Below, piece after piece: positions 1 to 8,737 of a stretch of DNA of 64,000 nt; the stretch's first letter is position 1; each line of letters starts with the position of its first letter. Below the pieces are notes generated by a model that saw only the letters and a list, made by a program, of their open reading frames with translations, was not told the DNA's origin and did not search any database. The stretch comes from Bacteroidaceae bacterium (GTDB lineage Bacteria; Bacteroidota; Bacteroidia; Bacteroidales; Bacteroidaceae). Made by a program: the position numbers and the translations under genes. The stretch is taken from positions 626,799-690,798 of the forward strand of contig CABIVS010000001.1 of assembly GCA_902362375.1 (NCBI GenBank). The letters run 5' to 3'.

Positions 1-128
1 CTGAACAGAGTTATAAAGTGAAATTTATGAATGAACCGGATATCAATACTCATTTGCGTATCACATTGGGTCGCCCAGAGCAGAACCGGATCGTTATAGA
101 TACAATCAAAGAAATCGCATCCAAATGA
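1..128 (+). CDS. C-terminal end of a class I/II PLP aminotransferase (partial)
   Basis: Only the last 41 complete codons are present; the gene begins before the window. The reading frame starts with a codon at position 3 and ends with TGA at 126-128. The tail contains LRITLGRPEQN followed by an amphipathic helix, which resembles the C-terminus of HisC-like aminotransferases (typical form LRITVGTPEEN). The stop overlaps the next start in an ATGA arrangement, so it is co-translated with the nucleotidyltransferase and probably supplies an amino compound for the same glycan modification. The catalytic lysine lies outside the window, so the exact substrate cannot be judged. Confidence 0.7.
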   Translation, partial: EQSYKVKFMNEPDINTHLRITLGRPEQNRIVIDTIKEIASK

Positions 129-856
129 AAGCAATAATATTAGCCGCAGGAATAGCTTCACGCTTACGCCCGCTGACCGATACGACGCCCAAATGTCTTC
201 TCAAGATAGGAGAACGATGCCTTTTGGAAAGGGCCTTTGATGCTCTGATACAAAATGGATTTGATGAATTCATCATTGTCACCGGGTATCGCCAGCAGCA
301 AATCGTTGATTTCCTACAGGCACATTATCCAACCCAAGATATTACTTTCATCTATAATGACAGGTATGAATCAACCAACAACATCTATTCATTATGGCTC
401 ACCCGCCCATATACGGATGGGGAGGAAATTCTGTTATTAGACAGCGACATTGTATTCGATCCGCAGATTGTAGAGAAGCTGCTTCATTCGGATAAGGACG
501 ACATATTGGCACTGAATCGCCATGAGCTCGGAGCAGAAGAAATAAAAGTCATCGTGGACGACGCACAAAAGGTCGTGGAAATCAGCAAAGTCTGTTCGAT
601 ATCCGATGCTATCGGAGAGTCCATCGGTATCGAAAAGATGTCAGCTGAATATACCAAGGCGCTATTTCGTGAACTGGAAATTATGATTACTACCGAAGGA
701 CTGGATAATATATTCTACGAACGGGCTTTTGAGAGACTGATTCCGCAAGGATATAGTTTTTACGTTATGGACACCACCGAGTTCTTCTCGGCCGAGCTGG
801 ACACAGTAGAGGACTTTCAACAGGCACAGAAGCTGATTCCATCCAGTCTTTATTAA
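125..856 (+). CDS. LicC-like sugar/choline-phosphate nucleotidyltransferase
   Basis: A 243-residue cytosolic NTP_transferase. The nucleotide-binding signature LAAGIASRLRPLT sits at residues 6-18, followed by PK at 22-23, and the metal-binding DSD lies near residues 106-108. The length and the single Rossmann-like domain fit LicC (CTP:phosphocholine cytidylyltransferase) or short sugar-1-phosphate nucleotidyltransferases. The start overlaps the upstream aminotransferase stop, and a LicD-family gene begins 15 bases downstream. That context favours activation of a phospho-amino-alcohol with CTP rather than a sugar phosphate, but this is inference. No LicA kinase or LicB transporter is visible in the window. 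Confidence 0.8.
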   Translation: MKAIILAAGIASRLRPLTDTTPKCLLKIGERCLLERAFDALIQNGFDEFIIVTGYRQQQIVDFLQAHYPTQDITFIYNDRYESTNNIYSLWLTRPYTDGEEILLLDSDIVFDPQIVEKLLHSDKDDILALNRHELGAEEIKVIVDDAQKVVEISKVCSISDAIGESIGIEKMSAEYTKALFRELEIMITTEGLDNIFYERAFERLIPQGYSFYVMDTTEFFSAELDTVEDFQQAQKLIPSSLY

Positions 857-871
857 TTAAAATCAGATAAA

Positions 872-1684
872 ATGGCTAATTACGACATCCGCCCTCTACA
901 GCTTCGCATATTAAAGAACTTATTAGCTGTTGACAAAGTTTGCAAAGAACATAATCTGCGATATTACATCATGGCAGGCACCATGTTGGGAGCTGTACGC
1001 CACAAAGGATTCATCCCCTGGGATGATGACTTGGATATCGGAATGCCAAGAGCTGATTATGATTTACTAATGGCTAATGCCAAAGAATGGTTACCGGAAC
1101 CTTACGAAGCGGTATGCGCCGAGAATGATAAGGAATATCCTCTTCCGTTCGCAAAGGTGCAGGATGCCAATACAACCTTAATCGAGCGTATGCATCTCAA
1201 ATATCTGGGAGGTGTATATATTGATATATTTCCACTGGATGGAGTTCCGGAAAGCCGCATGGCGCAAAGAATGCATTTTGCGAAGTATGAGTTCTACAAA
1301 CGAATACTTTACCTGATTCATCGTGATCCATACAAACATGGGAAAGGTCCCAGTTCATGGATACCGCTATTATGCAGAAAGTTTTTCACCCTTACCGGAA
1401 CACAGGAAAGCATCAGGAAGGTAATGAAGAAATACGATTTCGACCAATGCGCATTAGTCTGCGATTATGATGACGGAATGAAAGGAATCATGTCGAAGGA
1501 CATTCTGGGCACTCCTACTCCCATCCGGTTTGAAGATGAAGAAGTATGGGGAGTACAGAAATACGACACTTATCTGTCACAGAAATATGGAGATTACATG
1601 ACCATACCTAAACAAAGTGGACAAAGACAACACAATTTCCATTATTTAGACTTGAATAAACCTTATCGGAATTTCGAAGTCTAA
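872..1684 (+). CDS. LicD family phosphotransferase
   Basis: A 270-residue LicD-family protein. The family hallmark is an N-terminal nucleotidyltransferase-like core with MAGTMLGAVRHKGFIPWDDDLDIGM; the acidic cluster DDDLD at residues 51-55 is the expected metal site. LicD enzymes transfer phosphocholine or related groups from a CDP carrier to a glycan. The gene directly follows the LicC-like gene, so the two probably form an activation and transfer pair decorating LOS or another surface glycan. No signal peptide is seen, consistent with action at the cytoplasmic face. The transferred group cannot be decided from sequence. Confidence 0.85.
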   Translation: MANYDIRPLQLRILKNLLAVDKVCKEHNLRYYIMAGTMLGAVRHKGFIPWDDDLDIGMPRADYDLLMANAKEWLPEPYEAVCAENDKEYPLPFAKVQDANTTLIERMHLKYLGGVYIDIFPLDGVPESRMAQRMHFAKYEFYKRILYLIHRDPYKHGKGPSSWIPLLCRKFFTLTGTQESIRKVMKKYDFDQCALVCDYDDGMKGIMSKDILGTPTPIRFEDEEVWGVQKYDTYLSQKYGDYMTIPKQSGQRQHNFHYLDLNKPYRNFEV

Positions 1685-1714
1685 ATTATAATCATATAAA
1701 GGTAAGAAGTAGAA

Positions 1715-2848
1715 ATGAGAATAGGTTTTGACGGAAAACGTGCAGTACAGAATTTCACCGGTCTGGGTAATTATAGCCGCTATATAGTGGATATTCTATG
1801 CCAATTCGGTCCGGAGAATGAATATGTGCTGTATGCCCCCAAGAAACGGGAAAACAAGAGGCTGGACAAATTAACGAAGCAGTATCAGCAACTACAGCTT
1901 TCTTATCCCACTACTTCTTCCTGGAAAAAGTTAAGTCCATTGTGGCGAGTATGGGGAGTCACCCGCCAATTGGAAAAAGAAAAAATCGATATATTCCACG
2001 GGCTTAGTAATGAGCTGCCCCTGAATATTCATCAAAGCGAGGTAAAAAGTATTGTAACGATCCACGATCTGATCTTTCTGCGCTATCCGCAGTATTACCA
2101 TTCGATCGACAGGAAAATATACACATACAAATTCCGTAAAGCCTGCGAAAATGCCGATAAAATCATTGCTATCAGCGAATGTACCAAGCGTGATATTATT
2201 GAGTTTTTCAGGATTCCCGCCGATAAGATAGAAGTTGTTTATCAGGGATGTGACCCTTCATTCATACATCCTGTAGCAGAAGAGAAGAAAAGAGAAGTCC
2301 GGGCTAAATATCAGCTACCGGATCACTATATCCTTAACGTAGGAAGTATTGAAGAACGCAAGAACGCCCTTTCAGCGGTGCAGGCACTAATGATGCTTCC
2401 TGAACAAATTCATCTCGTCATCGTAGGACGCCATACGGAATATACTGATAAGGTTGAACATTTCATTAAGGAGAATAAGCTGGAAGAAAGAGTGCATATC
2501 ATCAGTAATGTTCCTTTTGATGATCTACCGGCTTTTTATCAGTTAGCAGAAATTTTTGTATACCCTTCCCGTTTTGAAGGTTTTGGTATTCCCATCATAG
2601 AAGCTCTGTACTCCGGTATTCCGGTAGTGGCCGCTACAGGATCTTGTCTGGAAGAAGCGGGAGGTCCCGATTCTATCTATGTACATCCTGACGATATCAA
2701 AGGAATGGCCGATGCCCTCAAACAGATATACACAGATCCCGAGAGAAAAAAGAACATGATTGAAAAGGGGCATTCTTTTGCCAAAAGATTCTCTGAAGAA
2801 AAGCAAGCGGAAGAGATCTTAAACATCTACAAGAAACTAATGAAATGA
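1715..2848 (+). CDS. Glycosyltransferase family 4
   Basis: A 377-residue GT-B retaining glycosyltransferase. The N-terminal acceptor domain opens with MRIGFDGKRAVQNFTGLGNYSRY, including the GLGNY loop typical of GT4 enzymes. The C-terminal donor domain contains VGSIEERKN and the E-x7-E type motif PSRFEGFGIPIIEALYSGIP around residues 284-303. It is cytosolic or peripheral at the inner membrane and adds one sugar to the surface glycan made by this cluster. It overlaps the next gene by four bases (ATGA), indicating translational coupling. The donor sugar is unknown. Confidence 0.9.
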   Translation: MRIGFDGKRAVQNFTGLGNYSRYIVDILCQFGPENEYVLYAPKKRENKRLDKLTKQYQQLQLSYPTTSSWKKLSPLWRVWGVTRQLEKEKIDIFHGLSNELPLNIHQSEVKSIVTIHDLIFLRYPQYYHSIDRKIYTYKFRKACENADKIIAISECTKRDIIEFFRIPADKIEVVYQGCDPSFIHPVAEEKKREVRAKYQLPDHYILNVGSIEERKNALSAVQALMMLPEQIHLVIVGRHTEYTDKVEHFIKENKLEERVHIISNVPFDDLPAFYQLAEIFVYPSRFEGFGIPIIEALYSGIPVVAATGSCLEEAGGPDSIYVHPDDIKGMADALKQIYTDPERKKNMIEKGHSFAKRFSEEKQAEEILNIYKKLMK

Positions 2849-3657
2849 ACGTACTTAAACATACAATAAAGAAATTTATATATGGCACTCTTCCATATTA
2901 TTTCATGAAAGGGTATAAACCTGATTCACCCTATCTGAAATATTATGAGTATATTAAAAAACACGGGTATTCAAGACATTTGTATGAATTCAAAGATGAA
3001 TATACAAATATGCCTGTCAATGTACAAAAGGATGAGAAAAAAGGCTTATACTATGTACAACAAGAAAAGAAACGGCTATATTTCAGAAAGAGTACTCCAC
3101 CCAAGAAAATTCAAAAGTACTACAGGGCTTTGAGTATGGAGCAGGACAAGCGATCACCGCACCATTATTTCGATAGTGTAAAAGATGTCACAGGAAAAGT
3201 TTTTGTGGACATTGGTTGTGCCGAAGGATATTCTTCACTGGAAATCGTAGAAGAAGCCAAGCATATCTATTTGTTTGAGCAGGACGAACAATGGCTGGAG
3301 GCTATCAGAGCTACTTTCGAACCATGGCAGGATAAAGTTACAATCATACAGAAGTATGTGAGCGACCATAATTCTTCGAGAGAGCAAACTCTTGATGATT
3401 TCTTCAATAACCAGACGGATGAACATCTGTTTCTTAAAATGGATATAGAAGGAGCCGAACGGCACGCATTGACCGGATGCAAGAACTTATTTCAAAATTG
3501 CCAAAAGCTGGATTTTGCTATTTGCACATACCACTTGCGTGATGACGAAGAAGTTATCTCTACATTCCTGAACAAACACAACTGCGCATATATTAATCAA
3601 AAAGGTTTTTTCAGGCATAGAATCCGCAGTGTAGTGATGCGCGGAAGTAAGAGGTAA
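2845..3657 (+). CDS. FkbM family SAM-dependent methyltransferase
   Basis: A 270-residue protein with a C-terminal class I methyltransferase fold. The SAM-binding glycine motif VFVDIGCAEGYSS lies near residues 119-131, and the FkbM hallmark FLKMDIEGAE lies near 196-205. The N-terminal ~100 residues are basic and tyrosine-rich with no clear domain. FkbM enzymes O-methylate sugars in glycan and secondary-metabolite clusters, so methylation of the LOS or exopolysaccharide built here is likely. It is the last gene of the plus-strand run, and the kinase gene ends four bases away on the opposite strand. Confidence 0.85.
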   Translation: MNVLKHTIKKFIYGTLPYYFMKGYKPDSPYLKYYEYIKKHGYSRHLYEFKDEYTNMPVNVQKDEKKGLYYVQQEKKRLYFRKSTPPKKIQKYYRALSMEQDKRSPHHYFDSVKDVTGKVFVDIGCAEGYSSLEIVEEAKHIYLFEQDEQWLEAIRATFEPWQDKVTIIQKYVSDHNSSREQTLDDFFNNQTDEHLFLKMDIEGAERHALTGCKNLFQNCQKLDFAICTYHLRDDEEVISTFLNKHNCAYINQKGFFRHRIRSVVMRGSKR

Positions 3658-3661
3658 TCAA

Positions 3662-4573
3662 TCATTGATAATCAGCAGAAAGCAATTCACAATAATCATA
3701 CTTGCACAAGTATGTATCATAGATATGCTTTTCCTTTTTCAATAAGAAACGTGAGATATGCGGCTCCCAAGAAAAGAATTTACGTACGGAACGGTATAAA
3801 CGGAAGAATAAAATCAGGGATACAATATGCTTTTCTTTTTCTTTCCGTGCCGCACGACGATAAATGTAATGAGTAAAGAACTGATCGCTGTAACGAAGAG
3901 CCAGACTGACCGTAGATTCGATGTCCCATCCACGCAAAGAAGCATATTCTGTCATGATGTAAGTCAGTACCTCACGCGAAATACACAAACGGCACATATT
4001 ACGGCATACCGTATCACAATCAATTTCCGATAGCAACTGCATGCGATTCACATCGACCAGGGAGAAACTGTATTCATTCGTTTCATTCTGATGGATCAGT
4101 ATATTACCGGGAGAATAGTCTAAATGGAGGATACCTGCCTGATGCAAAGCAGCAGTGTAACGTGCAAAAGCTGAAAGTTTGTCTTCATTCCCCTCCACCT
4201 TTCCATCCATCAGGGAACGGACAGTTTCGCCACCATCATAACAACAAATGTAATAGCTATGCGAGAGAAGACCATCTTGAAATTGTTCGATCATAGCCAC
4301 TGGCTCCGGAGTGTCAAAACCATGCTGTTGGATCTCCATAGAATAAATATAGGAACGTTCTGCCTTCGACTGGCGGAAAAACGAATATACAACACGATTG
4401 ATGATGTGAGGCTTTTTAAAGCTCTTCACCACAACATCAATGCTGCCCAAACTAATCCGTTTCAGAACATTACGACCATCGTACACCACATCTCCTTCGT
4501 TCTGGAAGGACCTCGGAACTTCTTCTATCTCCTTCTGCAAATGTGCGTACTTGGGATTTACAATCACTCTCAT
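3662..4573 (-). CDS. Kdo/WaaP-type lipopolysaccharide core kinase
   Basis: A 303-residue protein with a protein-kinase-like fold of the LPS kinase type (WaaP, KdkA and InaA group). Visible motifs are a candidate ATP-lysine in VVVKSF (residue 50), the catalytic loop HLDYSPGN (H150, D152, N157), and a DFG-equivalent in VDVNRM (D174). Such enzymes phosphorylate Kdo or heptose of the LPS inner core from ATP on the cytoplasmic side. It is transcribed alone from its own -7 motif at 4611-4618 and lies tail to tail with the FkbM gene. In Bacteroides LOS a phosphorylated Kdo is expected, which makes Kdo kinase the preferred reading; heptose kinase is the alternative. Confidence 0.8.
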   Translation of the reverse strand: MRVIVNPKYAHLQKEIEEVPRSFQNEGDVVYDGRNVLKRISLGSIDVVVKSFKKPHIINRVVYSFFRQSKAERSYIYSMEIQQHGFDTPEPVAMIEQFQDGLLSHSYYICCYDGGETVRSLMDGKVEGNEDKLSAFARYTAALHQAGILHLDYSPGNILIHQNETNEYSFSLVDVNRMQLLSEIDCDTVCRNMCRLCISREVLTYIMTEYASLRGWDIESTVSLALRYSDQFFTHYIYRRAARKEKEKHIVSLILFFRLYRSVRKFFSWEPHISRFLLKKEKHIYDTYLCKYDYCELLSADYQ

Positions 4574-4610
4574 TACACTCTCCTATATAATCCTAATTAC
4601 AAAGATTGAG

Positions 4611-4618
4611 CAAAGATA
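4611..4618 (-). promoter_or_regulatory. -7 promoter element of the LPS kinase gene
   Basis: TATCTTTG on the minus strand matches the Bacteroides primary sigma -7 consensus TAnnTTTG and lies 37 bases upstream of the kinase start. No clear -33 TTTG was identified. Confidence 0.6.
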
Positions 4619-4767
4619 AAGAAATTAGGCCATATTCCGACTATATTTTTCTCTTTTCTCACAAAGATTGGCTAACTCTCTCCACATATAAGCAGCATCA
4701 CGGTGGCTTTAATCGTTTTTTCTTTTTTCTTTTCATTTATATTTAGACATAAATGCTTTTTTTTAGT

Positions 4768-4775
4768 TATGTTTG
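4768..4775 (+). promoter_or_regulatory. -7 promoter element of the first GT9 gene
   Basis: TATGTTTG matches TAnnTTTG and ends 29 bases before the ATG at 4805. The divergent spacer 4574-4804 holds this and the kinase promoter and nothing else recognised. Confidence 0.6.
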
Positions 4776-4804
4776 CACGGTAAAAAGCATAAAGAAGTTT
4801 AAGC

Positions 4805-5863
4805 ATGAAACCAATCAAAAGAATTCTGATTATTCGATTTAGACAAATAGGGGACTCTATTCTGGCTGTTGCATTGTGCAGCACACTGAAAAAAAGCTTT
4901 CCCGATGCAGAGATACACTTCGTGCTTAATAAAAATATTGCTCCACTCTATGAGGGGCATCCGGACATAGACAAAGTCATTACATTTGACAAGAATGAGA
5001 ATAAGCCGTTCACTGCATATATAAAAAAAATATGGCAGGTAATGCACCAAAATAAATACGATGTAATCATCGATATGCGTTCTACCATCCGGACTCTTTT
5101 TTTCTCTCTTTTCTCATTAAAAACTCCTTTCCGAATAGGACGTATCAAAGGATATACCCGTTTTCTATTGAACTACCGGACAGATACTTACAGTAAGAAT
5201 CTGACAACTGATATGGTACAACGCAACCTGTTACTTGCGGCACCATTAGAGAAGATCAGACCTATTCAATACACAAAAGAATTCAAGTTATACCTGACTG
5301 ACCGGGAGAAAGAAGATTTCCGATATTATATGGAAAAAGAAGGGATTGATTTTACACACCCCGTGTTATTAATAGGAGTCACAACCAAACTCATCCATAA
5401 GAAATGGAATACGGAGTTCATGATAGCCACACTGAAAAGAATATTAGAGGAACACAAGGACATACAAATGATCTTCAACTACGCACCGGGGTACGAAGAA
5501 GAAGATGCCAGAAATATCTACAAGGAATTAGGATGTCCGGAACGCATCAAGATTGCTATACAAGCTTCTTCATTACGACAACTGGCAGCACTTTGTGCCA
5601 ACTGTTCATTTTACTTCGGGAACGAAGGAGGAGCCAGACACATCGCCCAGGCCCTTGGAGTTCCTTCATTTGCCATTTATTCACCAAGTGCGTCAAAATC
5701 AATGTGGTTACCCGCCAATTCCGTACTTGCCGAAGGAATTAGTCCTGACGACATTCTTCCGCCGGAACAGCAGGCAACATTAACCTATGAAGAGCGTTTT
5801 GCATTAATTACTCCCGAAAAGGTATACGGGCAATTGACTTCAATACTAAGGCAATTGAGCTAA
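4805..5863 (+). CDS. Glycosyltransferase family 9 (heptosyltransferase-like)
   Basis: A 352-residue GT-B enzyme of the ADP-heptose:LPS heptosyltransferase family. The N-terminus IKRILIIRFRQIGDSILAV is the typical GT9 acceptor-domain start. The donor-side motif FGNEGGARHIAQALGVPSFAIY near residues 270-292 corresponds to the family region that normally reads D-S/T-G-xxH-xA; the usual aspartate is replaced here by NEG. It acts at the inner face of the inner membrane on the LOS core. The gene is monocistronic from its own promoter, and its 3' end overlaps the convergent GT4 gene by 18 bases. Confidence 0.87.
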   Translation: MKPIKRILIIRFRQIGDSILAVALCSTLKKSFPDAEIHFVLNKNIAPLYEGHPDIDKVITFDKNENKPFTAYIKKIWQVMHQNKYDVIIDMRSTIRTLFFSLFSLKTPFRIGRIKGYTRFLLNYRTDTYSKNLTTDMVQRNLLLAAPLEKIRPIQYTKEFKLYLTDREKEDFRYYMEKEGIDFTHPVLLIGVTTKLIHKKWNTEFMIATLKRILEEHKDIQMIFNYAPGYEEEDARNIYKELGCPERIKIAIQASSLRQLAALCANCSFYFGNEGGARHIAQALGVPSFAIYSPSASKSMWLPANSVLAEGISPDDILPPEQQATLTYEERFALITPEKVYGQLTSILRQLS

Positions 5864-6922
5864 CTCCCGATATAAATCAAGGTAGGCTTGTATATGCTTC
5901 TCGTAACTGAATGAAGCGGCATGTTCCTTGATTTTCTCCAGACGCTCCTTGTCTTTATAAAAATCAGGCAGATGCTCCCGGATACTTTGCACCATAGATT
6001 CTGTATCCAAATGCTCCCACATGATAGCGTGCCCATTACAAACTTCCGGCAAACTAGTGCGATTAGCGGCAAATACAGCCTTCCCAAATTGCATAGCTTC
6101 CACCACCGGCAATCCAAAGCCTTCTCCCTCACTAGGAAACAGGAATGCCTCACAGTTCCGATATAACCATATCTTCTCGTTTTGAGAGATAACATCCGTC
6201 AAGAAGACATTAGTAAGCTGATTCTCACGAATCAGATTGCGCACTTCTTCAGCATAAGCAAAATGAGCATCTCCACAAATATATAGATCATATTCCGGAA
6301 AATGACGCATTACGTCAACCAAGAGATGGAAGTTCTTTTTTCTACGGATTTGTCCAATCGTAAAAAAGAAAGGACGCCCTGTAGCAAACGACGGTTTTGT
6401 TCCTTCCAGTGTATCAATCCTCTCCACTCCATTATAGATGACCCGTACCTCTTTCCCTTTCAAATCTACATGCTGTCGAATGACATCTGCCACATAATGA
6501 GAGATCGTAGTCACGACCGCTGCCTTATTGACCTTATTCTGCATCCGGCGAAGATACATTTTCGCCTTCCAGGGCTTTTTCTCGGTTAAGAAATTAAAGT
6601 CATGTATAGTAAAGATAAATTTTGTACCACCGGCAATACGCAACAACTTGCGCTGTTGATTCACTGCATGCCATACATCTACCTTGGGAAGGGTAAAAGG
6701 AAGAAACTTATTGATACGACGTACCGGAACAGAAGTCACATTCGGGCCAAATTCCTGCATATATTTCTGCCGCAATAAATATACAAAATGAAGATCTTCT
6801 ACCGGCATAGACGAAAAGGCGGTTGCATAGTTGGCCGCAATCTGCCCGAAGCCGGCTGTGAGACTACCATAATTCGTAAGATCTATCAGTACTTTTTTCT
6901 TTCGTTGTATCTCTTTCATCAT
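5846..6922 (-). CDS. Glycosyltransferase family 4
   Basis: A 358-residue GT-B retaining glycosyltransferase. The N-terminal basic segment KEIQRKKKVLIDLTNYGSL precedes the acceptor domain. The donor domain contains FFTIGQIRRKKNFHLLVD and the E-x7-E motif in PSEGEGFGLPVVEAMQFGK. Two adjacent ATG codons are possible starts. It is the last gene of the minus-strand group DUF4254, GT9, GT4, with a 57-base gap after GT9. A role in LOS core extension follows from this company; the sugar is unknown. The stop codon lies inside the end of the convergent GT9 gene. Confidence 0.88.
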   Translation of the reverse strand: MMKEIQRKKKVLIDLTNYGSLTAGFGQIAANYATAFSSMPVEDLHFVYLLRQKYMQEFGPNVTSVPVRRINKFLPFTLPKVDVWHAVNQQRKLLRIAGGTKFIFTIHDFNFLTEKKPWKAKMYLRRMQNKVNKAAVVTTISHYVADVIRQHVDLKGKEVRVIYNGVERIDTLEGTKPSFATGRPFFFTIGQIRRKKNFHLLVDVMRHFPEYDLYICGDAHFAYAEEVRNLIRENQLTNVFLTDVISQNEKIWLYRNCEAFLFPSEGEGFGLPVVEAMQFGKAVFAANRTSLPEVCNGHAIMWEHLDTESMVQSIREHLPDFYKDKERLEKIKEHAASFSYEKHIQAYLDLYRELAQLP

Positions 6923-6979
6923 TATTTGATTCTACGCTCTTTCGGCTCAATAAACAGCTAATTTGAACTTCAGCAAGGA

Positions 6980-8011
6980 TTAATCTACAATCCCTTCTAT
7001 TTTCGCAATGACCTGCTCCGGTTTTATATCCCTCAGGCAGGCATAATCACCTCGCCAGCAAGGCTTCTGTCCATATACGGAACAGGGGCGGCATGACAAA
7101 TCGAGTTGTACGGTATTGACCGGCAATTGTTTCCAGCCCATAAAACCGGCATAAGGATGGGTGGCTCCCCAAATAGAGACAACCGGAATATTGACCAAGG
7201 ATGCCAAATGCATGTTGGCAGAATCCATTGAAAGCATCACATCCAGATGGCTCATCAGATTCAGCTCGGTACGCATATTCAGTTTACCGATCATTGAAAC
7301 AACAGAAGGATATTTAGCAATCCATGCATCAAATACGTCCTGTTCGCTTTTACCACCTCCAAAAAGGAAAACCTTTACTTTGGGGTTGGCAGCAAAATGT
7401 GCTATAACTTGCTCTTGCAGCTCTAACGGATAAATCTTACCTGCATGTTTGGCAAAAGGAGCTATACCAATCCACTTCTGGTCTTCTTTAGGTCCTGTGA
7501 CTGGTTCTATTTCCGCAAAGTTTCCTTTTCCTTCGCCATAAATGGAAGAGAAATTTAATAGTACCGGTAAACCTAGCTTCTCAAGTACATCGGCATAACG
7601 ACGAAAAGAACTCTTCTGATTTTCCATCACCTTATCATGACGGCGAACCAGCTTCTTTTTGCCTGCCCTTCCTTTACAAATGGAAGCTACCGGTTTATTG
7701 GCAAGACGGAATCGCAAACATAAATACTTAGAACGAAGTACATGATGAAAATCAGCAATGTAATCAAAATGCATCGCTTTTAATTCCGAATAAAGGCTAT
7801 TCAAGCCCCAAAATCCCTTGTGTTTGCCAGTTAAATCAGCTCCGACAAAACCCACATTGGCAGGCAACCCCTGAAAGAGCGGCTGCCATACAGCACGACT
7901 TAACACTGTTATTTCGTGCTGCGGATATTGCACAGCCAGCGAATGTATTACCGGGATTGTCATGGCTACATCGCCAAGAGCTGAAAAACGAATAATGAGA
8001 ATACGCGCCAT
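6980..8011 (-). CDS. Glycosyltransferase family 9 (heptosyltransferase-like)
   Basis: A 343-residue GT9 enzyme. It begins ARILIIRFSALGDVAMTIPV, the classic heptosyltransferase start, and has the conserved LSMDSANMHLAS donor motif followed by IWGATHPYAGF. The C-terminus carries four closely spaced cysteines within CRPCSVYGQKPCWRGDYACL, a pattern I associate with GT9 proteins of this phylum and possibly a metal or disulfide site. The start lies three bases after the DUF4254 stop, so the two are co-transcribed. Likely role: adding a core sugar (heptose or similar) to LOS. Confidence 0.88.
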   Translation of the reverse strand: MARILIIRFSALGDVAMTIPVIHSLAVQYPQHEITVLSRAVWQPLFQGLPANVGFVGADLTGKHKGFWGLNSLYSELKAMHFDYIADFHHVLRSKYLCLRFRLANKPVASICKGRAGKKKLVRRHDKVMENQKSSFRRYADVLEKLGLPVLLNFSSIYGEGKGNFAEIEPVTGPKEDQKWIGIAPFAKHAGKIYPLELQEQVIAHFAANPKVKVFLFGGGKSEQDVFDAWIAKYPSVVSMIGKLNMRTELNLMSHLDVMLSMDSANMHLASLVNIPVVSIWGATHPYAGFMGWKQLPVNTVQLDLSCRPCSVYGQKPCWRGDYACLRDIKPEQVIAKIEGIVD

Positions 8012-8014
8012 TCG

Positions 8015-8620
8015 TTATTTTTTCGCATAAAGCACCGGATTTAATGCCGGGTCATTATACATCTTCATCTGTTTATATACTTTCATATATTTTCTTCCGG
8101 CCTCGATATCAGCCAGCAGCTGTTCAATAGCCGTAGAAAGGTCTTTGCGTTGTTCCAGCAGGATATTCAACTTAGTCTGGCATTGAGCACGGTGTTCCTC
8201 GGTAGTATCCGTACGCTCCACCTCCTGTTGCATGTGGTAAATTTTCAATGCAAGAATTGACAGGCGGTCAATTGCCCATGCAGGGCTTTCCGTATTGATC
8301 GTTGCGTCAGAGAGAGGTTTTACCTCTTTGTATTTGTCTAAAAAGTAGCTATCAATTAATTCGACCAGATCCGTACGGTCCTGATTTGATTTATCAATTC
8401 TTCTTTTCAAAGCCAATGCTTCTACCGGATCAATCTGCGGGTCACGGATAATATCCTCAAAATGCCATTGCACGGCATCAATCCAGTTCTTTAGATATAA
8501 ATAATACTCAATAGTTTTCAACTCGTAAGGATTGTTCATCGGAGCATCCACACTATCCGTCACATGGTAATCAGTTGTCGATTTCCAAAAAATCTCGTTG
8601 CAAAGGTTACTAAATGTCAT
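8015..8620 (-). CDS. DUF4254 domain protein
   Basis: A 201-residue soluble, highly charged and mostly helical protein with no signal peptide. The opening TFSNLCNEIFWKSTTDYH and the repeated helical segments match DUF4254, a family found next to glycosyltransferases in Bacteroidetes. Its function is unknown. It is the first gene of the minus-strand operon DUF4254, GT9, GT4, with a -7 element at 8653-8660. The tight coupling to GT9 suggests an accessory role in LOS core synthesis, for example as a partner or chaperone of the heptosyltransferase. That is inference. Confidence 0.8.
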   Translation of the reverse strand: MTFSNLCNEIFWKSTTDYHVTDSVDAPMNNPYELKTIEYYLYLKNWIDAVQWHFEDIIRDPQIDPVEALALKRRIDKSNQDRTDLVELIDSYFLDKYKEVKPLSDATINTESPAWAIDRLSILALKIYHMQQEVERTDTTEEHRAQCQTKLNILLEQRKDLSTAIEQLLADIEAGRKYMKVYKQMKMYNDPALNPVLYAKK

Positions 8621-8652
8621 AATCTTAACTAGCTAATAGATATATAATAGGG

Positions 8653-8660
8653 CAAATCTA
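8653..8660 (-). promoter_or_regulatory. -7 promoter element of the DUF4254-GT9-GT4 operon
   Basis: TAGATTTG on the minus strand matches TAnnTTTG and lies 32 bases upstream of the DUF4254 start. It is divergent from the pdxB promoter. Confidence 0.6.
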
Positions 8661-8706
8661 TGTAATATTTTTCAGACAAGCAACCGTTTCTTACTTTTTT
8701 ATTTGT

Positions 8707-8714
8707 TACCTTTG
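8707..8714 (+). promoter_or_regulatory. -7 promoter element of pdxB
   Basis: TACCTTTG matches the consensus exactly. Its last base is the first base of a possible GTG codon at 8714, which argues that translation starts at the ATG at 8738 instead. Confidence 0.65.
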
Positions 8715-8737
8715 TGGGTACAAAAGATGAATTGTAT

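Noticed and set aside
8714..8737. GTG start for pdxB
   Set aside because: The GTG overlaps the -7 promoter element, and family alignment begins at the ATG at 8738.
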